From contig JANEZZ010002669.1 of NCBI GenBank assembly GCA_026122225.1, positions 124,001 to 188,000 of the forward strand: a stretch of DNA of 64,000 nt. The letters are read 5' to 3'. Position numbers and translations under genes: made by a program. The notes beneath the pieces were generated by a model that saw nothing but the letters and a program-made list of their open reading frames with translations, did not search any database and was not told the origin of the DNA. Source of the stretch: Heloderma charlesbogerti (Eukaryota > Chordata > Lepidosauria > Squamata > Helodermatidae). The stretch's first letter is position 1, and each line of letters starts with the position of its first letter. Of this stretch, positions 42,589-54,674 are shown piece after piece.

Positions 42589-43095
42589 ACGCAGTATTCC
42601 AACTATGGCCGCACCACAGATCTGTATAAGGGCAGCATGTATTGGCAGTTCTATTTTCAGTTCCTTTTCTAATTACGCCCAACAAGGAATTAGCCTTTTT
42701 TACAGGAGCCGCACACTCGGTCAACGTTTTCATCAAGCTATCCACCACAACCCCGAGCTCTCATCCTTGGTCAGTCACCACCAGTTCTAATCCCATCAGC
42801 ATAGACATGAAGTTGGGATTTTGCCCCAATGTGCATCACACTTGCTTATATTGAACTGCATCTGGCATTTGGATGCCCATTCCCCCAGTTTGGAGGGATC
42901 CTTTTGGAGCTCTTCACAATCCCTTTTTGTTTTAGCTACCCTAAATAATTTGGGGGTCATCAGCAAACTTGGCCACTCAGTGCTCGCTCCTAATTCCAGA
43001 TCATTTATGAACAACTGTAAAAGCACTAGTCCCAATGCAGAACCTTGGGGGCCCCACTGTCCACATCCCTCCATTCTGAGACTTGTAACCCTAGC
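42589..43095 (-). pseudogene. CR1 LINE reverse transcriptase fragment
   Basis: Minus strand 43074-42796 encodes PQGSALGLVLLQLFINDLEL, KLFRVAKTKRDCEELQKD and LGEWASKCQMQFNISKCDA, a typical CR1 reverse transcriptase. The catalytic motif is spoiled (LLMTPKLF where relatives have FADDTKLF). Going lower in coordinate the frame is lost, but nucleotide similarity continues into the CR1 3' region also present at 46340-46455. Confidence 0.85.
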
Positions 43096-43099
43096 TTCC

Positions 43100-43687
43100 C
43101 TGGAGCCCTTGCCTCTCTCTCATGCAGCTTGAACCCTTAAGGGGAACTGGTTGGAGGACTACTTCCATGAGCTAACCATGCTATTTGTATGCTACCTCTG
43201 CCTTCCCACAGAACTGAGGTTTCTTGTAGATGAAGAATGACTGCTTAACCAGTTTAAGTCTTTCTTCACATGGAGCTTTCATCCTGCAATTGAGATTGTT
43301 CCTTCATGGAAGTTCCCGTGCTCTTTACATGATGCCGTGAACCTCCAAGGCGTCTCATGCACTAAATGTCCTTTGTTCCATTTTTAAATGGATTGCCGAT
43401 AATGAACTATCAAATTACCCTGTTGTGTTCTGCTTGAGTTTCCTTTGCAAAAAGAGGAAAAGCAGCAAGAAGAGGAATGAGATCAGTGAAAGATAATGGA
43501 AGATTCAGATACAGGGAGAAGGAAGGGGAAAGGGGAGGGGGGAAGGAAGCATGTGAAAAAGGAAGTTGTTGTGATCCTGCATTTAAAACAGAAGCAGAAA
43601 CCCCATTTTAAATGCAGGATTTTAGGGTGGTGTAGAGATGCCCTAAGTCTGTAGAATGGATCCAACTACAGAAGCAAGAGATTACTC
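43100..43687. other. No recognised feature
   Basis: Unassigned. A G/A-rich tract at 43515-43550 is the only low-complexity element. Confidence 0.35.
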
Positions 43688-44285
43688 TAGGGATCTCCAA
43701 CACAGTTGGACGCCTCTCTTTGTGCCTGCCAGGCACCCTGCCCCTCCTAATTTGTATTTCCTTTAGATCGTTTTTAATTGAAACAAAAGAAATGGGAAGC
43801 TGCCATGCATCAAAGTGAAGCACTGCCCTCCATTTATTTATAAAAAAATAAATTTTATTTCCAAGAATATTTCTGGGGCCCATGTGTATTCCAGAGGCAT
43901 TCTTAGAAAATAAATATGGTGGGTGGCTACAAGCCAGCACTTTGTTTTGAAGCATGCCCAGCCACACACAAAAAAGAAAAAGGTAAGCTGGGGATGGTCG
44001 AGAGTGTCCTGGAGGGCTAGAGGGGATGGGGGAAAATATGTGATTCAGCATTTGTGGCTCAGCACTCAAACTATAGCTTGTATTCAGTTCTTGGCCAAGT
44101 GACTTTTCTCTGAGCCTCACCAGTTTTCCTTCTGGGAAATAGAAGGCGACATGCCCACCTTGGCAGCCATTTTGTAAATGGGTAGGCCCCAATGGCAGCC
44201 ATTTTGTGAGAGCACCCACAACACTCTCTCAACTCTCTCAAAAGTCCAAATGTGCCCACTAATCCAAAAAAGTTGGTGACCTCTG
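43688..44285 (+). mobile_element. hAT-like element with probable 8-bp TSD
   Basis: A 598-bp element starting TAGGGATCTCCAACACAGTT and ending AAGTTGGTGACCTCTG. Flanks GATTACTC (43680-43687) and GACAACTC (44286-44293) match at 6 of 8. It shares a long right half with 62738-63142: AAGTGACTTTTCTCTGAGCC, CCTTCTGGGAAAT, GGCAGCCATTTTGTGAGAGC and ACACTCTCTCAA. It contains two GGCAGCCATTTTGT units. No transposase is recognised. Confidence 0.7.
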
Positions 44286-44289
44286 GACA

Positions 44290-45605
44290 ACTCTTCCCAC
44301 AGGGCCAACTGACATCAACTGCCCTGTGGGAATGAAGAAGGAGCCACGGAGTCAGGAGTAAGCAAAGGGAACATCAGAGCCTGCTCCAGTTGGACTGCCC
44401 CCTTCCCTCACAGGGCTAACTGATGCCAACTGCCCTGTGAGAAGGAACATCCGATGCTGGCTTCTGCTCCATTGGAGCTGGTTGTATTGTTCATTTTTGT
44501 TTTGTTGAGCATGTGGTTGTCTCTGTATCTGTTTTATTTTATAAATATTGTAAGTAACTTTGAGCAATCTAGTTGAAAAGTGCTACTTTTAGAAAATTAT
44601 TAAATAAATACGTAACAACAATGCTCCATCTGCAGAGAAGAAGCAATTGTAATGTTTTATATAGAGAACTGCAGTAAGCAGGCAGTAAAAAGGCAGCGTG
44701 GGATTATTTTAATTTTGAACCGATCAATGTTATTAATTTCTCCCTTTCCAGTCATAATGAATATTATAATGTAATTCCACACACACACACACACATCCCT
44801 TCTGGTATGTCAGCATTCACCTTTCCAGCAGTGGGTAAAACAAATCTAGCTACATCATTTATATTATTAGCAGCATTGTTGGCTTGTTTTTATTAGCATT
44901 GCCCTTGTGACTGTTTGCTCAGAGGTACTTTGAGTATTGAAAATGAACATGATGTGCAAACCATCTTCTTCCCCCACCCCCACCCCCACCCCGCCGCCCG
45001 CCATCTTTTCCAGTCCAGGTAGATTTTGCATTCCAGGTTTGCCACCATCAGTGAGGCATGGAAATCCCAGGAGGTTTCTTTGAAGAGATAGAAGGGGACA
45101 GAAGATTTGCATTTTAAATCACACAATTCACAAGCGTCACCTAAATTGATCCCCCATGCCAAATAAACAGAGCTGTCTGAGCTAGTACTGTCTAATGAAA
45201 AGGAGTGTGGTGGAGAAGGATAAATGCATGTAAGAGAGTGTTTGATTTGGGATTAGATTTAGAAAGCAAGTAAATAGCCTGGTGACCTTCTCTGCCCAGC
45301 CCAGCCCAGCCCCCGCCCAGGTAGGTGGTAGTCATTGGAAAAGGTGGCTATGATTCAAGCCTTACAGATTAAGGGTTTTGTAGATTTCATGTTGGAGCTT
45401 TTGTTTACTCTCTTCAAACTTGAAGCTCTTGCTTCCCAGAAGTGTAGGTGGAAGCCTGCTGGGGGATTAGTGCCTCCAAGCATCTGGAGTATGCTCCAAT
45501 TGAAGGGATCAAAGTCGATTCAGAGAGTGGCCATTTTAGTAACGATGCAAAGGGAGTGTTCCCCTCCCTCTCCCCTGCAAAGGTGACATGCCCTTAAAGC
45601 CCTCT
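44290..45605. other. No gene; microsatellites
   Basis: A GCCCTGTGGGAA/CCTGTGAGAAGGAA repeat pair sits at 44300-44450, with an AATAAATA end near 44600. A (CA)12 run lies at 44779-44803, a CCCCCACCCCCACCCC tract at about 44973-44991 and (CCCAG)n near 45296. Nothing coding is supported. Confidence 0.45.
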
Positions 45606-45668
45606 ACAACTGCAGTCCTATACCCTCTTACCTGGGAGTAAGCCCCACTGAATTCAAGAAAGCCATTC
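45606..45668. mobile_element. Short MITE fragment (GTGCAATCCTATGC type)
   Basis: ACTGCAGTCCTATACCCTCT TACCTGGGAGTAAGCCCC and ACTGAATTCAA: one arm of the palindromic family. Confidence 0.6.
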
Positions 45669-45717
45669 TTCCATTGCTTCTTAGCTTCACTATGAAAAAA
45701 GCCTTAAACTGGTTTCA

Positions 45718-46460
45718 AGAACATAAGAAGAGCCGTGCAGGATCAGATGAAGGGTCCATCTAGTCCAGCATTCTGTTCACACAGTGGCCAACCAGATGCC
45801 CTGGGGAAACCCACAAGCAGGACATGAGGGCACCAGTGCCCTTCCACCCATGTTCCCCAGCAACTGGTGTCCATAGTCATACTGCTTTTGATACTGGGGG
45901 TAGCATATAGCCATCAGGATTAGTAGCCACTGATAGCCTTCTCCCCCATTAGTTTCTCCAATCCCCTTTTAAAGCCATCCAAATTGGTGGCCATGACTAC
46001 ATCTTGTGGAAGTGAGCTCCATAGTTTGACTATGCACTGTGTGAAGAAGGACTTCGTTTTATCTGTCCTGCATCTCCCACCAATCAGCTTCATCAGATGA
46101 CCCCAGGTTCTAGCATTATGAGAGAAGGAAAAAAAAAGTCTCCCTATCCACATTCCCCGTTCCATGCAAAATTTTGTACACCACTATGACATCTTCCCTT
46201 ACTCACCTTTTTTCCAAGCTAAATAATCCCAGCTCTTGTAACTTTTCCTGATAGGGGAGTTGCTCCAGACCCTTGATCATTTCAGTCGCCCTTTTCTGCA
46301 CATTTCCCAACTATACCCTTTTTTTAGGTGCGGTGACCAGAACTATACACAGTATTCACAGTGTAGTTGCACCATAGATTTGTAAAAGGGCAGTATGATC
46401 TTGGCAGTTTTATTTTCAACTCCTTCTCTAATTATGCCTAACATAATTCATCATTCATCC
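45718..46460 (-). mobile_element. CR1-type LINE, 3' part
   Basis: On the minus strand it runs from a segment shared with 42589-42700 (TTGTAAAAGGGCAGTATGAT in the plus strand) to the 3' end at about 45718 (plus strand AAGAACATAAGAAGAGCCGT). It includes an open stretch (46165-45920) encoding FSHNARTWGHLMKLIGGRC, RTDKTKSFFTQCIVKLWSS and LPQDVVMATNLDGFKRGLEK, the conserved C-terminus of this CR1 type. The 5' part is missing. Confidence 0.85.
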
Positions 46461-46469
46461 TAACTCCCT

Positions 46470-47245
46470 AGCCCCTGTACCTATGATCTGTGCCATTTTC
46501 ATACAAATTGCCTCAAAAACCACAGGGAAGAAGGAAAGGGAAGCGAATCACCCCTCCCAAATTTGAGGACTGCCCTTACAAGTAAATTGCTGTACCTATC
46601 CTTCTGAAAGGTTTCAAGTTCCTTACTTAGGGCCACCTCTATGCTGTCTGTTATTTTCAGAACAATGATCCACAAGGAACATGGGGGAATAAGCACATCC
46701 TTTTTTGGATACCCGCAAAATGTTTGTACACAAAAAACAAAATACCCTGTGCCTATTAATCTGAAACTTGGCATGCTTGATTGCCTCAGAAGGGGCAACT
46801 ATATCTGCAAATTTCATTCAATTCTTCCAGGAAATCAAAACGTTATCAACCATTCGTGTGTGTGTGTGCACACGTGTGTGCGCACGCACACAGAACAAAA
46901 GCCACTCCACCTATGTTTCTGAAATTTGGCAGGCATAATCCCCTCCTAAAGGGCTACAATGCCTGGAAATTCCATCCACCTCTGACAAAAAGAAAAAATG
47001 TTATAATTGGGTTATTTTAATTTCTTATGATAGTCAGTGGAAAGTACAAAGCCTCAGATTTCCAAATCTCTACTCGGGTTCAGTACCTGATTTGAAGGGA
47101 TGGCCTCCAAATCAGTCTGAGCAAAACTGGGCCATTTTCTGAAACAGCAAATTGGAGGTCCAAGTCAAATCTCCATCATAAAAACAGACATCCAATTAAA
47201 AAAAACACGAATAAAACTACCTGACGTCACCTCAAAAGCAATACT
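46470..47245. other. No gene; alternating GT/CA palindrome
   Basis: Unassigned, with a purine-pyrimidine alternating palindrome at 46855-46892 (GTGTGTGTGTGTGCACACGT then GTGTGCGCACGCACAC). Confidence 0.4.
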
Positions 47246-47322
47246 TTGGCTACAATCCTAAGTCCTATTAAACTCAGTGGTGTTTTCTGCAGAGTAGTCC
47301 ATGAACAGGATTGCACAGTTAT
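47246..47322. mobile_element. Short palindromic MITE (GTGCAATCCTATGC type)
   Basis: CTACAATCCTAAGTCCTATT at one end, CATGAACAGGATTGCACAG at the other, with AAACTCAGTGGTG between them. Confidence 0.6.
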
Positions 47323-47331
47323 TTATTACAT

Positions 47332-47552
47332 ATATCTGTTCCCTTAGCTTAATTTATATCCCACCGTTCCTCTCTGAGGAATTCAAATTGGTGTACATGG
47401 TTCCCTCTTCACCCATTTTATCATCACATTAGCCCTATGAGGTAGACTAGGCTAGGAGAAAGTGCAGTGAGCTTCAAAGCTGAGCAGACATTCAAACTTG
47501 GGTGTCCCCAGTCTGACATTTTAACGACTGCACCACACTTGCTCTCAGTGGA
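47332..47552 (-). mobile_element. tRNA-derived SINE, decayed
   Basis: Same order as the SINE at 10449 when read on the minus strand: a decayed tRNA-like head (GGTGCAGTCGTTAAAATGTC), ACTCACTG-type body positions replaced, CCTCATAGGGCTAATGTGAT, and a GGGATATAAATTAAGC end. Confidence 0.65.
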
Positions 47553-47559
47553 ATCACTT

Positions 47560-48037
47560 GATGACTGTCATTTGTCACTTCATGAGAAGTCAAAATAGGT
47601 GGATGCATAATTTGTGTGTGAACTCATTTGAACTAATCTTTAGTCTACAAGTCTTCAATGCTGCCGTCATGCCCTGCATCCTCCTCAGCTACTGTATATA
47701 GGTTCAAGTCAACCTTATATACTTTTACCAAACTATGCAAGAAGTTATTATATGAAAATAAAATAATGCAGCAATTAACTGAATTATATTTAGTACATGG
47801 GCATAAATGTTTCTTTCTCTGACAGGAAAGGTGGTGGAGGAGGAATCTGATCAAGAATAGTGTATCCAGCTTGACTGTGGAAATTTACTGAGTGGGAACC
47901 CATGAGAGTTGGTACAGCTCGGACACCCTGACTGATAAAACTAGTACCTAGGAATCCCTTCTTAGACCTTTGGCATGCACCCCCCTGGCCGTTTTTGTGA
48001 CCCCTGCCACCCCAAGTCACCCATTTTATCATCCCTG
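47560..48037. other. No recognised feature
   Basis: Unassigned AT-rich sequence. Confidence 0.35.
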
Positions 48038-48229
48038 CAGCGGAGGCTGGTGGTTCAGATGCCAGTGGGGTGGTGAATCTGCTCCGAGTTTTAGCCAGAA
48101 CCAGTCAAAACTCTAAAGGAGCTATCCAGTTCTAAAGAAGCTTCACACCTTGGATAGCTCCTTAGAGTTCTGACTGAAAACCAGAGCGGATCACTGCCCC
48201 ACTGACATTGGAGTCACCACCCTCCACTG
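48038..48229. mobile_element. hAT-like MITE (CAGYGGAGGCTGG family)
   Basis: Starts CAGCGGAGGCTGGTGG and ends CACCACCCTCCACTG, an inverted pair. Inside, TCTAAAGGAGCTATCC pairs with GGATAGCTCCTTAGA. A 219-bp relative with a perfect target duplication is at 54456-54674. The flanks here do not give a clean 8-bp match. Confidence 0.65.
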
Positions 48230-48239
48230 ACATCAGACC

Positions 48240-49667
48240 TGTGATGTGACAGTGGTAAAAAAAGCCGCATTTTCACTTTAAACCAAGGTACAGAAAGCAC
48301 AAACCTTGTTTTAATGCAAATTTGTGCTCCCTTGGGGCTTCTGGGAGCACAATTATGGATTAAAACAAAGACCCCATCCTCAGCGCCTACCACTGAGAGG
48401 GGCCTAGAAAGCCAGAGATCACCAACACCCCCAACGCTAACAGCAAAACCATGTAAGAAGGCAATCTGCGGGGCGGGGGGGATGAGAAGGGTCGACTTGC
48501 CTGCCTCAGACAATGCAGTCGCTTGTACCAGCCCCACGTTTAACAGCCAGACTAGCTGAGCTGGCACCCAGGTGAGGACAAATGGAAGGTCTTCCTATGC
48601 CAGTTTGGGTAACAGTGGGGCCTGCTTGGAGTTGGAGTAATGAAGGTGGGGGGAGTGACAGCTGGACCGATAGAATACAAGGTTGCCATGCAAATGTCTC
48701 CTTGCCCTGTGTGTGCTTGTGTGAGAGAGAAGGACTGAGAGAACAAGGAGAAAGTTCCATGCAAGTAGTCACAAACCCACATTTATTTTGGCAAGCTTAA
48801 CAGTATGCCAGCGCTATACACCTCTCTCGCTCTCTTTACTGCCTGTCACAAACAACGCTCATCTCTCAGGGCTGCAGAAGTAAATAAATCAGATCGATCC
48901 TGCACGGGCTGAATATTTGTGTGGGTTCCTCTACTTTGAATTCTTTTCCCACCTCAGCTTTCACACAAATCATGAGCAATTTTTCCCCCTCTCCTGCAGA
49001 TGATGGGCGGGGGCGGGGGGGGGAGCCTTTCACTATGACAAATGTTATTCTGCAGGAAAACGTAGTGTGGAACGGTGCCAAGCAGTAAGCTGCTTCCCTA
49101 TGATTTCCCAGACTTGTTCCCACAGAGGTTTGCCATCACATTCCCTGTGGGGAATGGCATTATTTACTTTATGAATCAGCTCCTTAGGGATGCTTGTGGA
49201 ACATGGGAGGAGGGGAGGGGAGCAAACTTACCCTCCGTGTTCTTGCCCTTTCTTATGGCAAAGCTTTCTTTTGGTGTTCACCCTGATGGCATTCACTGTA
49301 AGAATCTATTCCTGAGCATATCTATTTTCCAAGGGGCAGACATTATAGTATAACTTGCAGGCCAAAGCCTTCTTCAGGCATGCAAAATTCTACACAGGGA
49401 AGGCAGAAAGGGATACAAAATTCTACAGATGGGGGGCAGAAAGGAATGCATGCTCTGGCCCTACCTGCTTCCTACCCCCAACTTCCTCACATGAAGGACA
49501 TGAACACAATAGCACCTTTATGAGGTTGCGTTCATTCTTAGGTTTTCCTCAGTGTGTGTGATTATTTATTTCTTCATTTATAACCTGCCTCTCAACCACA
49601 ATCCCTTAGGACATTTAACAGAGGGGTACTAAAATATGCAGCCTACACAATCCCCTTTTCCTTTTGC
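48240..49667. other. No recognised feature
   Basis: Unassigned sequence; a G-tract lies at 49010-49022. Confidence 0.35.
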
Positions 49668-49797
49668 TGGTTCTATTAGTCCGTGTTTAGCCAAGTGCTG
49701 GGAGTCGCAGAGAGCAAATCTGTGGTCTCTGCGTGCATGCTGTGATGCCCCGAAGATCAGCATATAGTGTGGGAGCATTATGTGAATTCAGCCCCAG
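49668..49797 (-). mobile_element. DNA element fragment, inverted relative of 41790
   Basis: On the minus strand it begins GGGGCTGAATTCACATAATG, then GCATGCACGCAGAGACC, TTTGCTCTCTGCGACTCCCA and GCACTTGGCTAAACACGG, aligning with 41790-41920. Confidence 0.6.
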
Positions 49798-49799
49798 GC

Positions 49800-50899
49800 C
49801 TTTTTTCTGCAGCAAAGAACACCACGAGAAAGCTTTACCATAAAAGAGGACAAAGACACAGAGGATACACTCCTCCCTTCCCCCCTTATTTCACAAGCCT
49901 CTCAAAGGGGAACTACTCCAGATTGGGATTATTTTGCTTCCAAACTATTAGTAGACATTTTAGAGGAACAAAAATATGGGTCTTTTGTGCAGTTTGTCTC
50001 ATGTAATATTATTCATTGTATTGCTTATTTATTCCCTACTTTTCATTATACAATCATCCCAAAGGAGGGTACAAAATGATAAAATCATACGAGAGTTCTT
50101 CCAGCAACAAGCTGTCAAAGTATTTCTGGACACAATGTATATGCCACTGTGGAAAGCAAATTCGTATTTTCCTTGCAGCGTTAATGCTATCAGACTTGTG
50201 ATAGATGTATTCAGCTGGGAAAAGGGGGGAGGGCACCACAAGGAAAGCCCTGGAAGCCAAAGGGGAAAACGATTGTGCAAAGCATAACATCTCTTTACCA
50301 TTTCATGCTCATATTAACTCCCTTGTGACCTTTCATCATACAGAAGGCCTGTCATCTACCCTGAGACACACACACACACATTCACAAGTTATGGCACTGT
50401 GCCAGCGAAAGTGATGCCCATGCAGCCAGGCCTTCCTCAGTCCAGTGACAGTCATGTGCAGCCAGGGACTGTGCTTGGGGACGCATGTGTCCCATCAGCA
50501 TTGCAGTGAAGATGTCGATGTGCACTCCCCCACATCATGTATTATGAAATGGGGACTGCATCGAACAGCTTGCATCTAAATGCATACGTCTGCATCCGGT
50601 ACAGCAAGCATTTCTGCATGTGTCTCCCTTGTCCTAAGGTTCCTCCAGCATGAACTTTTTTCCCCCTCAAAGTTGCATTCTGTGAAGCCTTGCCTCCATG
50701 AAACAGTGGCTAAAAATCAAAGCAATTGAACTTTTTTTTCTTTAGTCAGAAGTGTACCCTCTGCTTCCAGATCAGCATTACCTTGTCAAGTTGTATCAAC
50801 AAATTAAAATGCAGTCACTACTGACTAAACTCTGTCCACAGCAACTTAATAGAACAGCAAGAGTTAACTTCTGTTCTTGTGAGAGCATCTTCTCCCTTA
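49800..50899. other. No recognised feature
   Basis: Unassigned; a short (CA)n occurs near 50367. No gene supported. Confidence 0.35.
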
Positions 50900-51300
50900 T
50901 CAACCTACCCAGTCACTGAGGTCATCAGATAGGATGCTCCTATTGGTTTTGCATGGACCTATGACCCGATTGGAGTCCACCCGGAGTAGAGCCTTCAGTG
51001 TGGTGGCCCCCTTTCTATGGAACTCCCTGCCTCTGAAGGTCAGGCAGGCACCAACATTGTGTTTTCAGCACTTGCTGAAGATACTTTTATTTCAAGAAGG
51101 CTTCCTTGATTGACCAGCCATGGTTCTTATTTTATTGTGTTTTTTTTAAACTTTTAATATGATATTTTATTCTTTAAGTAAAGCAGATGGTTTTAATATG
51201 GTTTTTAAAATTATTTTATCTTGTATTGTTCACTGATCTGGAACCTGTTTAGATGTGGAGCAATATATACATGTTGTAAATAAATAAATAAATAAAATAA
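50900..51300 (+). mobile_element. LINE 3'-end fragment (L2-like)
   Basis: CCTTTCTATGGAACTCCCTG CC fits the conserved RLWNSLP coding position near the end of an L2 ORF. It is followed by TTATTTCAAGAAGGCTTCCT, an AT-rich 3' UTR and a (AAAT)5 tail ending near 51300. Confidence 0.65.
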
Positions 51301-52274
51301 ACTTCCAATCCAATTTAAATGCCTACAGTCCTCGAGGCTGCAAGGAAGGGACTTCAGGAGGGCTTCTGTGTTTTTGTCTCATCTTCTCTCAAGCCTTTGA
51401 ACTTCTCTCAACCCTTTGAACTGGTTGAGACCCTTCACCCAACAATGGGAGCAATGGAAGTGAGCAGAATGGAACGTATCTTTTTCATGCCTCTCTCAGG
51501 CCCATCCAAAAGAGGCAGCAGAGAAGAAATCCTCCCTGGAAGAGCTTAACAATGTTACTTTACTGGGCAAGGTCCTTGAGTGGGTGGTTGCCAAACAGCT
51601 TCAAATGCTCTAAGATGTTATCTGGATCCATTTCAGTTGGGGCTCAGTCCAGGTTTTGGCATGGAGCCAGCCTTGGTCACCCTGTATCATGACCTATGTC
51701 ATAATAGAGATAGAGGGAGTGTGACCCTATTGATCTTCCTTGATCTCTCAGCAGCTTTCAGTACCATTGTCCATGGTATCCTGCTGGGGTGAGTGTCTGA
51801 ATTGGAAGTGGGAGGTGGTGCATTGTAGTGGTTTCATTCCTACTTGGATGGTTAGCTTCAGAAGTTAATGCTTGGGGGATATTTCTCAGCAATGTGGATT
51901 CTCCAAGATGGGGTTCCGCAGGGGTTGGTTTTGGATCCCAGATATTTAACATCTACATGAAACTGTTGAGTGGGGCCATCTGGAGTGTTGGAGTGTGTTG
52001 TCATCAGTATGCTGCTGACATGCAGCTCTATTTTTCCTTTTCATCCTCATCAGGTGAGGCTGTATATGTGCTAGATTGGTGCCTGGCTATGACAATGGAA
52101 AGAATGAAGGATAATACACTGGGACTCAAGCCAGACAAGACAAAGACACCAGGCAAGACCAAGATGTTGTTAGTTGGTGCTTTTTCTGACTGGATGACCA
52201 GAGTTGAACCTGCTCTGTTTGGGTTGCACACCCCATGAAGGAGCAGGTTCATAGCCTGGGGGCTCACCTGGAGC

Positions 52275-52370
52275 CATTATTGTTATTTATTACATTTCTA
52301 TAGCATGCCATAGCTGAAGCTCTCTTTGTGGTTACAAAGATTAAAAACCATTAAAAATACAGTATACAAA
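52275..52370 (-). mobile_element. LINE-like 3' fragment inside the second L2
   Basis: ATTGTTATTTATTACATTTC TATAGC then GTGGTTACAAAGATTAAAAA CC matches the start of the 14160 fragment. Confidence 0.5.
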
Positions 52371-52572
52371 GCCATCACTGTCCCTGGAAGTTCAGCTAGC
52401 CTCAGTGGCATGGAATGCCTTCTATCAGCAGCAGCTGGTGACCCAGCTATGCCCTGATCTCAGGGGAGATCAATGGTTGAGGGTCAGGACTGTTTATGGG
52501 ACCCTCCACCTCCGAAGCCCTTCCCCCTTACTAAGCCCTGCCCCCTGACCTGGAGCCATGTATATAAGGTGG

Positions 52573-52735
52573 GGGAGAGGAATCCCCATGTTATCCCTAA
52601 TATCTGATCAGAGGTAACAAGGAATTCCCCTGTGTGCCACTCGCCCTCACAACTGGAAGGTGGGTGCCATGAAGGGGAATCCCTTTGTTATCTCCAATCA
52701 GAAATCAGAGATAACATGGGGACTTCCCTGACTCT
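52573..52735. mobile_element. Fold-back repeat, 55-bp arms
   Basis: Left arm GGAATCCCCATGTTATCCCT then AATATCTGATCAGAGGTAAC; right arm is the reverse complement (GGGGAATCCCTTTGTTATCT, then CAATCAGAAATCAGAGATAA CATGGGG). About 30 bp separate the arms. A small non-coding DNA element or hairpin remnant. Confidence 0.6.
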
Positions 52736-53599
52736 GCCAGTGCATGGAGTACAGAGAGGCACTGTCCCTCCCTCTTCACTGAGAGGGGGGGAAGGGGGGA
52801 TAATGTCACAAGAGGGGGTCAGGCCTTGGTGTAGCCCCCCTGCCCCTTGACATCAGTTTGGTCCAAGGAGGCAATCTGGCCCTGTCACTAAAACTGCTTG
52901 GCCACGCTTGCCCTATCTAATCTGGGTTCAGTCGTCTATGCTCTGGTAACCTCCAGGGTAGATAATAGCAATGTGCTCTATGTAGGGCTGCTTTTGAAGA
53001 CACTTTGGAAACTGTGCAAAATGTGGCAGTCAGATTGATAACAGGGACCTGAAGTTCTGAGCACATAACATTGATTCTGGCCTGCTTGCACTTGCTGTCT
53101 ATTTGTGCCTGAGCCCATGTCAAGGTGTTGGTTTTAACTTATAAAGTCTTATATGGGTCATGACTGCAATCCCTGACAGAGTACCTCTCCTTGCATGAAC
53201 TTACCCATAGCAATCAATGTTTGAGGCCTCTCTCCCAGTGCATCCCCTGAGGGAGATTCAGAAAATGGCGACAAGCCCCCCAATTATAGAACGGTAGCCT
53301 CCTGATTATGGAATACTCTCCCCAATGAGGCCTGCCTGGCACCACCATTGTCATCTTTTCAGTGCCCAGTGAAAATGTCCCTCTATTTCCAGACATTTGA
53401 TGGCATATGATGGGATGTTTTAATGCATCAGGTGAATTGTGCTGTTTAATTGCCTATGGCTATTGCCACTGATGTTTTCAGTTGTTTTGTGAAGTGATTG
53501 TATTTTAGTGTGATGTGGATAATTATTTTAGCTTTTCTAAATTTGGTATGTTTTAATTTTGTTGCAAGTCCTCCAGAGTCTTTTTTTGACAAAAGTATC

Positions 53600-54455
53600 T
53601 AAAATATGAAAATTAATCACCATCATCATGATCTTGTAATCAGAGTTGATGCACTGCTTATAAATACAGAAGTTCCATTCTTCTTGGCTATTGTGGCTAA
53701 TAACCACCCCTATACTGGTGTGGAACAGATAGAAAAGAGAGAGTCCCTCTTACTTTCTTCTCCCTGTTTGCTACGTTCCAGAAACACCCTGGTGCAATGC
53801 AGAATTGGTTTTCTATGGTCCAAGACTGTCCCCATGGAATGCAAAGCTGCTTTAGGTTGCTCTCATGGATTGAAGACCTGGAAAACATACTGCCTGTTGG
53901 ACACATGATGACTGTGTCCATTCTTCCTACCTACAGCAGCTGTGTAGTGAAAAAGAGGCAATGGTGGTGGCCATGGCAGTGCCACCAGTGTCAGGAGAGG
54001 CTCTTGGTGGCATCTGCTACAGCCCAAAGCAGCCAAATGAGCAATTGGGATGGCGATGCCGTCGAGATGCACATGATGATTGCCCAGCTCAGCTCTAGTT
54101 CTCAATTAGATGGGAATGTGTATTGCCACCCACAGCCAGCCATTTAAAGGGGATCTAGATGAGCACTGCAGCACAGCACAGATGGGAATGTGTTTCTAGG
54201 TGTCTGTATCCACATTAGCATGCAAAACTCTGCTCTGTTAGGGGATCTTCATTACTAGATCATGATTAAAGGTGTGGGGGAGGCAGTCTTACTTGTCACA
54301 GAAGCAATGCTGATGCTCCTAACCTGCACTCTGCACAGACTATCAGAACAGTGCCCCAGCAAAGCTCACAAGAAATGATATTCTGGTGCTTGATCTTCAA
54401 GTAAGGCAGATAAATGGTGCATTTCCACCAGCATAAGTTTTAGTGGAGAAAAGCA
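53600..54455. other. No recognised feature
   Basis: Unassigned. Two overlapping open frames (53797-54147 plus, 53863-54105 minus) have no domain features. Confidence 0.3.
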
Positions 54456-54674
54456 CAGTGGAGACTGGAGGCTCTGATTTCAGTGAGGCTGTGAATCCAA
54501 CCTGGGTTTCAGTCAGAACCACCAGAACTGTAACGGAGCTATCAAATGTGCTGAACCTATTTGAGGGCTATGGTTCAGCAGCTTGGGCAGCTCCTTTAAA
54601 GTTCTAACTGGTTCTGACTGAAACCCAGAATGGATATACAGCCCCACCGAAATGAGAGCCACCAGCCTCCACTG
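54456..54674. mobile_element. hAT-like MITE with perfect 8-bp TSD
   Basis: A 219-bp element starting CAGTGGAGACTGGAGGCTC and ending GAGCCACCAGCCTCCACTG, near-perfect terminal inverted repeats. It is flanked on both sides by GAAAAGCA (54448-54455 and 54675-54682). Inside, GGGTTTCAGTCAGAACC pairs with GGTTCTGACTGAAACCC. The perfect duplication suggests it is younger than the relative at 48038. Confidence 0.9.

Larger units (their letters stand above)
51540..53590 (+). pseudogene. L2 LINE reverse transcriptase, second copy, broken
   Basis: A more decayed L2 relative of 22650. Readable parts include LDPFQLGLSPGFGMEPALVT, DRGSVTLLIFLDLSAAF, IFNIYMKLLSGA and CHQYAADMQLYFSF at 51600-52060. YADD has become YAAD, so the catalytic Asp is lost. 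Upstream of 52270 the frame runs to a GLHTP block. It then breaks off at an inserted segment (52275-52900) and resumes at about 52910 (VYALVTSRVDNSNVLYVGLL on the plus strand in mixed frames). The 3' UTR ends near 53590. The inserted segment contains an unrelated fold-back repeat and a LINE 3' piece. Confidence 0.75.
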
